Below are positions 20,750-25,906 of a stretch of DNA of 25,906 nt, in pieces. Within the stretch, counting starts at the first letter, position 1, and every line of letters begins with the position of its first letter. Made by a program: the position numbers and the translations under genes. The DNA is from JADFOB01 sp964651325 (lineage in GTDB: Bacteria > Planctomycetota > Phycisphaerae > UBA1845): contig CAZYXP010000031.1 in assembly GCA_964651325.1 (NCBI GenBank), forward strand, positions 1-25,906. The letters are read 5' to 3'. The notes beneath the pieces were generated by a model that saw only the letters and a program-made list of their open reading frames with translations, searched no databases and was not told where the DNA came from.

Positions 20750-22453
20750 TCAAGCTTTGAGGATGGGCAAGGAGAGGTCGGAACGCGTCTCGTCTTGGGC
20801 GCCAGTCAGGCCTCTGTCCGGCAGATCCTTTGCTATGGATGCTCTTGGGGAGCGGGAAGAAGCAACGACAGGCGCGTCGGCGTGACCGCCGAGATCGATT
20901 GCGATCGGCTCACCCAGCGAGGCCACGCTTGCCACCGCAGGCGAAGCGCTGATGGTCTCGGGCTGTGGTACCGGTTGCGGGGCTTTTTCCCGGAACAGGC
21001 CGGTGACGCGCGCTGCGAGCTTGCTGAACCACGAGCGTTTGTCTTTGATCTGCCCGATGGCGGGGTTGGGCGTCATCAGCACCCAATGATAGAATCGTCG
21101 CGCCAGGAATTTGAAATGGCGCCACGATCGAACCGCGAGCAGGATGCGGATCAAGATGCGCGGTCGCAAGTGGAACCTTAGGAACGCGAGGCGCTTGATG
21201 TTCATCAACTCCTTACGGGTCATGCCTTGCGGAACGTACGCGGCTGTCATGAAGAGGAAATGGTCCCAATCGACCTTCTCAATTTCCCCGTCCGCAACGA
21301 GCTGGGCGTGGCTGGCCGTGCCCGGTAGCGGCAGGTAGGTGAAGTAGTTGGCCCGGAGCAGGTCCAGTTCGAGGGACAGCCGCACGGTATCTCGAATCGT
21401 TTCGCGTGTCTCACCGGGAAACCCAACGATGAAAAACGCGGCAATGTCCAAATCATGCCGGCGAATCCGCGCCACGTTTTCTCGAATTTTGGCGACCGTC
21501 GTGGATTTCTTCATAGCTTTGAGGATGCGATCGTTGCCGCTTTCGACCGCAATGGAAACAACATAGACGCCGGCGGCCTTCATCAGTTCGAGCAGTTCGT
21601 CATCGAGCCAGTCCATGCGGATGCCGTTGGGCATGGCCAGCGAAACCCCCAGATCAAGTGCGATGATCATGCGCATCACGGACTTGGCGTATTCGATGTC
21701 CATCGTGAAGTTGTCATCGACGATGTGAAACTCGCGAATACCGTACCGATGATAGAGCACGAGCATGAGTTCGCGGACATATTCCACGCTGTGGTGCCGT
21801 AGCTTCTTGCCCGAGATGATCGGAGCCGAGCAGAACGTACAGGAGTAGGGGCAGCCGCGAGTCGTGATGATCGGCGAGATGGGGAATTGCTCGTAGAATG
21901 CGCCGTGCTGTGATTCTGGATAGGTATCCGGTCGGATCAAATCCAGCGCGGGCAACCCAAGCGCATCAAGATCGTCCACGAGTACTTGCGGGTTCGTATT
22001 GATCCGGTCGCCGTCTCGCCAGACGAGACCGGGCACGTCGGCAAACGCTTTGTTTCGCTTCTCCAGGGCGCTGAGGAATACGGGAAACGCGAGTTCACCC
22101 TCGCCGCCAAAGCCGAAATCCAGGTCGGCTCCGAAATCGATCATGGCGTGTCGCGCGTCCGACGACATGTGCGCGCCGCCCACGACCGTCGTGATTTCCG
22201 GCGAGATGTTCCGCACCACCCGAAGAATCTTTTTCGTATTGGGTATATCGAACGTGTAGCACTGAACCCCAACGACGTCGGGTTGGGTGGCTTCGATGAT
22301 CTTTCCGAGCTGCGCGGGCGTGGTGTTTTCCCGAATGCAATCGAAGATGTCCACATCGTGATCGCGGCGTATCTGCTGGGCGAGATAGCCGAGGCCAAGC
22401 GACGGCTGAATGTGGTCGCTGAGGTTGTTGGGTTTGACCAAAAGTACGCGCAC
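20750..22453 (-). CDS. B12-binding-type radical SAM protein
   Basis: This 567-aa protein has an N-terminal Rossmann-like B12-binding-type domain (PSLGLGYLAQQI, VVGVQCYTFD, VVGGAHMSS) and a radical SAM core with the cluster ligands in TRGCPYSCTFC at Cys201, Cys205 and Cys208. The DxHxxG cobalamin loop is not visible, as in many members. Family relatives include BchE, hopanoid and methyl-transfer enzymes; the substrate cannot be called. A segment of about 60 residues at the C-terminus is Pro/Ala/Ser-rich and dispensable-looking. Start is the GTG at 22451-22453 with AAAGGG 5 nt upstream; the frame is open to a TTG 17 codons earlier without ribosome-binding site. It is divergent from metK, which makes the SAM it would use. 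Confidence 0.92.
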   Translation of the reverse strand: MRVLLVKPNNLSDHIQPSLGLGYLAQQIRRDHDVDIFDCIRENTTPAQLGKIIEATQPDVVGVQCYTFDIPNTKKILRVVRNISPEITTVVGGAHMSSDARHAMIDFGADLDFGFGGEGELAFPVFLSALEKRNKAFADVPGLVWRDGDRINTNPQVLVDDLDALGLPALDLIRPDTYPESQHGAFYEQFPISPIITTRGCPYSCTFCSAPIISGKKLRHHSVEYVRELMLVLYHRYGIREFHIVDDNFTMDIEYAKSVMRMIIALDLGVSLAMPNGIRMDWLDDELLELMKAAGVYVVSIAVESGNDRILKAMKKSTTVAKIRENVARIRRHDLDIAAFFIVGFPGETRETIRDTVRLSLELDLLRANYFTYLPLPGTASHAQLVADGEIEKVDWDHFLFMTAAYVPQGMTRKELMNIKRLAFLRFHLRPRILIRILLAVRSWRHFKFLARRFYHWVLMTPNPAIGQIKDKRSWFSKLAARVTGLFREKAPQPVPQPETISASPAVASVASLGEPIAIDLGGHADAPVVASSRSPRASIAKDLPDRGLTGAQDETRSDLSLPILKA

Positions 22454-22647
22454 GGATGCCCTTTCTTTTTCGTTGCCCGCGGGCAACCGTTGACTCTTAT
22501 TCAACGGGGTTATCGGAAGCGCATGAGCGCGACTGGATAAGATTCAGCCGCGCAGACGTGGCCAGAGGCGGAGTTATGGGCCGCGTTGGCGCTGGTTTTC
22601 CAGATCGACTAGTGCGTTCAAAGGCCGATAACATAGGAATCAGTAGG

Positions 22648-22676
22648 TTGCGGTGTGGTCCGACGGCCCATAATAT
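22648..22676 (+). promoter_or_regulatory. Possible metK promoter
   Basis: TTGCGG (22648-22653), a 17-nt spacer and TAATAT (22671-22676) form a moderate sigma-70-type promoter. The leader would be about 90 nt and includes a small hairpin GCGGT-TTCTGG-ACCGC and a second one GCTC-TTGTTC-GAGC. I could not match it to a known SAM riboswitch. The rest of 22454-22771 shows no supported feature. Confidence 0.35.
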
Positions 22677-22771
22677 AAGCACACGGCGGCGGTTTCTGGA
22701 CCGCGTCTTGTACGAAGGGCTCTTGTTCGAGCGAATTACAGCACACATCACGCGTGCGGAGGAGTTGACCG

Positions 22772-24013
22772 GTGACCCAGCAGGAATTTGAGAACGCGAA
22801 TCTTTTTACGTCCGAGTCGGTCTCCATGGGCCATCCGGACAAGGTGGCCGATCAGATTTCCGATGCGATTTTGGATAGTTTGCTCGAACACGACCCGGCC
22901 GCGCGCGCGGCGGTGGAAACCATGGTGGCCACCGGGCTCGTTGTCATCGCCGGTGAGGTGACAGTCCACAATCAAGAAGCAACCAATGCGTTGGGTCGAG
23001 CGGAAGAAACAGTTCGTGACACCATTCGGCGGATCGGCTATGTCGATTCGGGTATCGGCTTTGATTATCGAAGCTGTGCGGTGCTTCGCGCGCTGCATCC
23101 TCAGTCGGTGGACATTTCTCAAGGTGTCACCGCGGGCGAGGGGCTTCATGCCGAGCAGGGCGCCGGCGATCAGGGGCTCATGTTTGGGTTCGCCTGCGAC
23201 GAGACCAAGGCGCTGATGCCCCTGCCGATTCATCTCTCGCATCGGCTCGTCGAGCGGCATGCCGAATTGCGCGAAAGTGGGGCGATCGGGTGGCTTCGTC
23301 CGGATGCCAAGTCTCAGGTGACCGTGGCGTACGAGGAGGGTCGTCCGACGCGAATCGATACCGTGGTGCTTTCGACGCAGCACACCGAAGAGGTCATCGA
23401 TCCGAAGACGGGGAACATGACCGAGGCCGCAAAAAATACGATCCGCGACGAGATCATCAAGCCGGTGATCCAGCGCGAGAATCCGAAAATGTGGAATGAC
23501 AGCATCACGCTGCATATCAACCCGACCGGCCGATTCGTCATCGGCGGGCCGCATGGCGACTCCGGCTTGACCGGCCGGAAGATCATCGTGGATACCTACG
23601 GCGGTCGCGGTCGGCACGGCGGCGGCGCCTTTTCCGGTAAAGACCCCAGCAAGGTCGACCGATCGGCGGCCTACATGGGCCGGCATATTGCCAAGAATAT
23701 CGTGGCGGCGGGGCTCGCCAGCCAATGCGAAGTCCAGCTTGCCTACGCCATCGGCGTAGCTGATCCCGTCAGCGTGTGCGTGGATACGTTCGGCAGCAGC
23801 GAACTCGACGGAGTTCATCTGGGCAGCATCATCCGCGATGTGTTCCCCCTCAAGCCGGCCGAGATTCTCGATTACCTCGCCCTGCGCCGCCCCATTTACT
23901 TCGAAACCGCTCGCCATGGCCACTTCGGCCGCGAAGGCGACGCCTTCACCTGGGAGAAGGTCAACAAGGTCGATGCGCTCAAGAAGGCCGCGAAAGTGCT
24001 CCAGACGGCGTAG
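22772..24013 (+). CDS. metK: S-adenosylmethionine synthetase
   Basis: This 413-aa enzyme makes SAM from methionine and ATP. The signature motifs are intact: GHPDK at 20-24, GAGDQG at 130-135 and the P-loop-like GGGAFSGKDPSKVDRSAAY at 283-301 (also RPDAKSQV). Length is slightly above the usual 385-400 aa, mainly from the insert ENPKMWNDSITLH and a C-terminal extension. Start is the GTG at 22772 with GGAGGAG 7 nt upstream. It is transcribed alone, divergent from a radical SAM gene; a family B repeat follows the stop. Confidence 0.98.
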   Translation: MTQQEFENANLFTSESVSMGHPDKVADQISDAILDSLLEHDPAARAAVETMVATGLVVIAGEVTVHNQEATNALGRAEETVRDTIRRIGYVDSGIGFDYRSCAVLRALHPQSVDISQGVTAGEGLHAEQGAGDQGLMFGFACDETKALMPLPIHLSHRLVERHAELRESGAIGWLRPDAKSQVTVAYEEGRPTRIDTVVLSTQHTEEVIDPKTGNMTEAAKNTIRDEIIKPVIQRENPKMWNDSITLHINPTGRFVIGGPHGDSGLTGRKIIVDTYGGRGRHGGGAFSGKDPSKVDRSAAYMGRHIAKNIVAAGLASQCEVQLAYAIGVADPVSVCVDTFGSSELDGVHLGSIIRDVFPLKPAEILDYLALRRPIYFETARHGHFGREGDAFTWEKVNKVDALKKAAKVLQTA

Positions 24014-24040
24014 GTTTGGGGCGGGTCTTACGAGCCGCAA

Positions 24041-24109
24041 CAGAGCCACGGGCGCCAGCCCGCGGACCTTTCGTGGCAGATTGTCATCAGGCTCGCGCTA
24101 GGCGCTCTG
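24041..24109. repeat. Family B palindromic element, copy 3
   Basis: A 69-bp copy with both boundaries intact (CAGAGC and GCTCTG). The long-range stem is GCCACG with CGTGGC, where copy 2 has GCCGCG with CGCGGC: a G-C pair became A-T. It occupies the gap between the convergent metK and the next gene, about 27 bp past the metK stop. Confidence 0.75.
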
Positions 24110-24116
24110 CCTCCCC

Positions 24117-24554
24117 CTATTTTCGGCTCGTACGCTTCAGCACGTACCGTTCATGAGGTGTCTCACCTTCGTGGTAAGCAAGCTCTCCGGGAATACAGGA
24201 AACGAAGCTTCCTTGACCGCAGCCCACGATTGCGGAAATCGCTTCGTCTAGCGGCAGGTTCCTACCATCTAGCGATTCGTCGGTGGACATGACCCAACAT
24301 GCATCAGGCGCACCTTCACATTTCAAGAGTCGATTGATTCCCTCTGCTGAATCCTCGGCTGTGGGGACGCGGTAGGCAAATCGTTCGTCCAAGTCATTGA
24401 AATGGTAAAGCGAATTGAGGAGCTTTCGGCGCAATTTCGAGTTGCGCAGGAATGAGATCAACCTGGCGCGCTTCTGTGGCCGGACAAAGGATTGGATGAG
24501 CAAACGTTCGTGTGCTGTGCCGTCCGCGCTGGGTTCATTGGATGGGCTCACCAC
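24117..24554 (-). CDS. Hypothetical protein, 145 aa
   Basis: I do not recognise this protein. The N-terminal half is basic and helical, with RLLIQSFVRPQKRAR followed by LRNSKLRRKLLNSLYHF. The C-terminal half is more acidic and carries three Cys (KCEGAPDAC, SCIPGE). No signal or membrane segment is visible. Start is taken as the GTG at 24552-24554 with GAGG 5 nt upstream (the next codon is also GTG); the frame is open 20 codons further without good support. It is downstream of purC on the same strand with a 124-bp gap, so it may be read with purC. Confidence 0.65.
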   Translation of the reverse strand: MVSPSNEPSADGTAHERLLIQSFVRPQKRARLISFLRNSKLRRKLLNSLYHFNDLDERFAYRVPTAEDSAEGINRLLKCEGAPDACWVMSTDESLDGRNLPLDEAISAIVGCGQGSFVSCIPGELAYHEGETPHERYVLKRTSRK

Positions 24555-24621
24555 TTTTGCCTCACGCCAGAGCAGTCGCACCTTTCCTGAGGCGGTTGTT
24601 GGACCAACCCCCACCGCCGCG

Positions 24622-24635
24622 CCGGCTAAAGCCGG
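24622..24635. terminator. Short hairpin between purC and the 145-aa gene
   Basis: CCGGC-TAAA-GCCGG forms a 5-bp GC stem 44 nt beyond the purC stop. No T-run follows, so termination is doubtful. Confidence 0.25.
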
Positions 24636-24678
24636 TTCGGGGAGAGCCTATGTCGTCAGTTTCGAGCGTCACCGTGCC

Positions 24679-25578
24679 TTACTTCGTCAACCGCTCGACC
24701 ACGTCCTTGTATTTCGCGACTGTGTTTTTCACGATTTCGGCCGGTAGCTCCGGTCCGGGCGGGGTCTTATCCCAGGTTCCGGCCTCGACCAGGGTGGTCA
24801 GGTAGTTACGCACGTACTGCTTATCGAAGCTGTTCTGGTCGCGACCCGGCTCGTATTCATCTGCTGGCCAGAATCGCGACGAATCGGGCGTTAGAATCTC
24901 GTCAATCAGCAGATACTGGCCATCCCGCTCGCCCCATTCGAACTTCGTGTCTGCGATGATGATCCCGCGAGACAGGGCGTATTCGGCGGCGTTGACGTAG
25001 ATTTCGATGCTCTTGTCCCGAAGCCCGGTCATGCATTCCGTGCCGACCAACTCGCACGCTTGCTCAAATGAGATGTTCTCGTCGTGGCCCACTTCAGCCT
25101 TGGTGGCCGGCGTGAAGATCGGTTCGGGGAACTTCGCGCATTCTTGCAGTCCCTCGGGCAGCTCAATCCCGCACACAGAGCCGGTGCGCTGATAATCCTT
25201 CCATCCCGAGCCGGTGATGTAGCCCCGCACGACGAATTCGATCGGAACAACCCGGGTTTTTCGGCATCGCATGGTCCGCCCGGTGAGCTGGGATATGGCG
25301 TGCTCAAGCCCTTTGGGGGCGGATTGGTCGATTACCTCGATGAGATGATGCGGAATGGATTCGGCGAAGAAATCGAACCAGAACTTGGAAATCCGCGTAA
25401 GCAAGGCCCCTTTGCCGGGTATGGCCGTCGGCAGGACGACGTCGTACGCACTGATCCGGTCCGTGGCGACCAGCAGGATTTCGTCGCCGAGGTCGTAGAT
25501 GTCGCGGACCTTGCCCCTTCGGACGGGGTAGGTGCCAATGTTTGTTTTTGTGACAACCGTATCGATATCCGCAGGCAT
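24679..25578 (-). CDS. purC: SAICAR synthetase
   Basis: This 299-aa enzyme joins CAIR and aspartate with ATP to give SAICAR in purine biosynthesis. The motifs GKVRDIYDL (22-30), TDRISAYD (39-46), PIEFVVRGYITGS and IIADTKFEWG are clear. It is of the longer form (about 300 aa, like yeast Ade1) rather than the roughly 240-aa Bacillus form. Start is the ATG at 25576-25578 with AGGAG 8 nt upstream. A family A repeat begins 34 bp upstream. No other purine gene is nearby. Confidence 0.97.
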   Translation of the reverse strand: MPADIDTVVTKTNIGTYPVRRGKVRDIYDLGDEILLVATDRISAYDVVLPTAIPGKGALLTRISKFWFDFFAESIPHHLIEVIDQSAPKGLEHAISQLTGRTMRCRKTRVVPIEFVVRGYITGSGWKDYQRTGSVCGIELPEGLQECAKFPEPIFTPATKAEVGHDENISFEQACELVGTECMTGLRDKSIEIYVNAAEYALSRGIIIADTKFEWGERDGQYLLIDEILTPDSSRFWPADEYEPGRDQNSFDKQYVRNYLTTLVEAGTWDKTPPGPELPAEIVKNTVAKYKDVVERLTK

Positions 25579-25611
25579 TCGAGATCTCCTGAAAAAACGA
25601 CTTTCCTAAGA

Positions 25612-25718
25612 GTACAGCGCAAGGTCGTTCGGAGCGCAGGCTTCCAGCCTGCACGACCCGCGATTATGATGCAGGCAAGATGCCTGCGCTCCGGGTTTGC
25701 GACGACTTTGCGCTGTAC
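25612..25718. repeat. Family A palindromic element, copy 2
   Basis: A 107-bp imperfect palindrome. The left end AGTACAGCGCAAGGTCGT is complementary to the right end with one mismatch in 18 bp. Inside, CGGAGCGCAGGC is complementary to GCCTGCGCTCCG. It is the better-preserved copy; its partner is at 5563-5671. It is close to the purC start, so it may influence purC transcription. Confidence 0.88.
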
Positions 25719-25786
25719 TGCTAATCGACCCGCTCCCGGCGGACCCACCGTCACCGCACAACCCATTTTGAACTGCATGCTCCATT

Positions 25787-25875
25787 CCGAGCCGCATGCA
25801 TTGGCTTGCGCGGGGTCGCGAACCAGCGCGCCACACGAGTCCGCCGGCCGCGCAGGCTGAAGCCCGCGGCTCAGG
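25787..25875. repeat. Family C palindromic element, copy 2
   Basis: An 89-bp element starting CCGAGCCGC and ending GCGGCTCAGG. The right half matches copy 1 (6851-6940) at 25 of 29 positions; the left half is diverged. With family A it fills most of 25579-25906, where I see no gene. Confidence 0.65.
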
Positions 25876-25906
25876 CGGATCGAGGCGGCGATCGTCGGTG
25901 CCCGCG

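Noticed and set aside
22677..22771. SAM riboswitch in the metK leader
   Set aside because: Two small hairpins are present, but no SAM-class consensus, kink-turn or pseudoknot could be recognised.
25084..25860. 258-codon frame antisense to purC
   Set aside because: purC is certain and the frame continues through repeat DNA, so it is chance.

Overview
The window looks like a piece of a planctomycete-type genome, most likely Phycisphaerae-like and probably metagenome-assembled, since it contains a 100-N scaffold gap. The reasoning is inference from the gene set: GC-rich DNA, three secreted proteins ending in an IPTL/VPTxSxWG-type sorting tail, FG-GAP/UnbV proteins of which one carries dockerin-like EF-hands, a TPR protein fused to two RNA-polymerase alpha-CTD domains, a nickel superoxide dismutase, and short single-gene units on both strands separated by palindromic repeats. 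I saw no rRNA, tRNA, CRISPR, prophage or transposase gene.

Left part (1-5.6 kb): a DUF1015 protein (-), a QueC-like protein with an altered PP-loop (+), a Ni-SOD with an N-terminal signal or anchor (-), an unrecognised 185-aa protein (+), then tgt overlapping yajC (+). The 410 bp between sodN and the unrecognised gene hold a dense set of inverted repeats.

Middle (5.6-12.5 kb): an inositol-monophosphatase-type phosphatase (-), a 54-aa membrane peptide (+), a SerA-like dehydrogenase, a membrane-anchored alpha/beta hydrolase, a DUF971 protein, the N gap, the TPR/alpha-CTD protein and a SpoIID/LytB-domain protein (all +).

Right part (12.5-25.9 kb): two tandem FG-GAP/UnbV sorting-tail proteins behind one good promoter (-); a minus-strand group of STAS protein, RsbW-like ATPase and acylphosphatase with a consensus -35 overlapped by a perfect palindrome; a zinc-dependent phospholipase C-like protein and a third sorting-tail protein with calcium-binding-type repeats (+); a B12-binding-type radical SAM protein (-) divergent from metK (+); an unrecognised protein and purC (-).

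Structure not explained by genes: three families of imperfect palindromic repeats, each confined to intergenic DNA. Family A (about 108 bp) has 2 copies, family B (about 70 bp) has 3 copies plus a tandem half copy, and family C (about 90 bp) has 2 copies. Family B shows a compensatory base-pair change between copies, which argues that the folded form matters. These repeats, the signal-peptide Ni-SOD, the QueC variant and the double alpha-CTD protein are the most interesting items. I did not find a clear multi-gene novel system.
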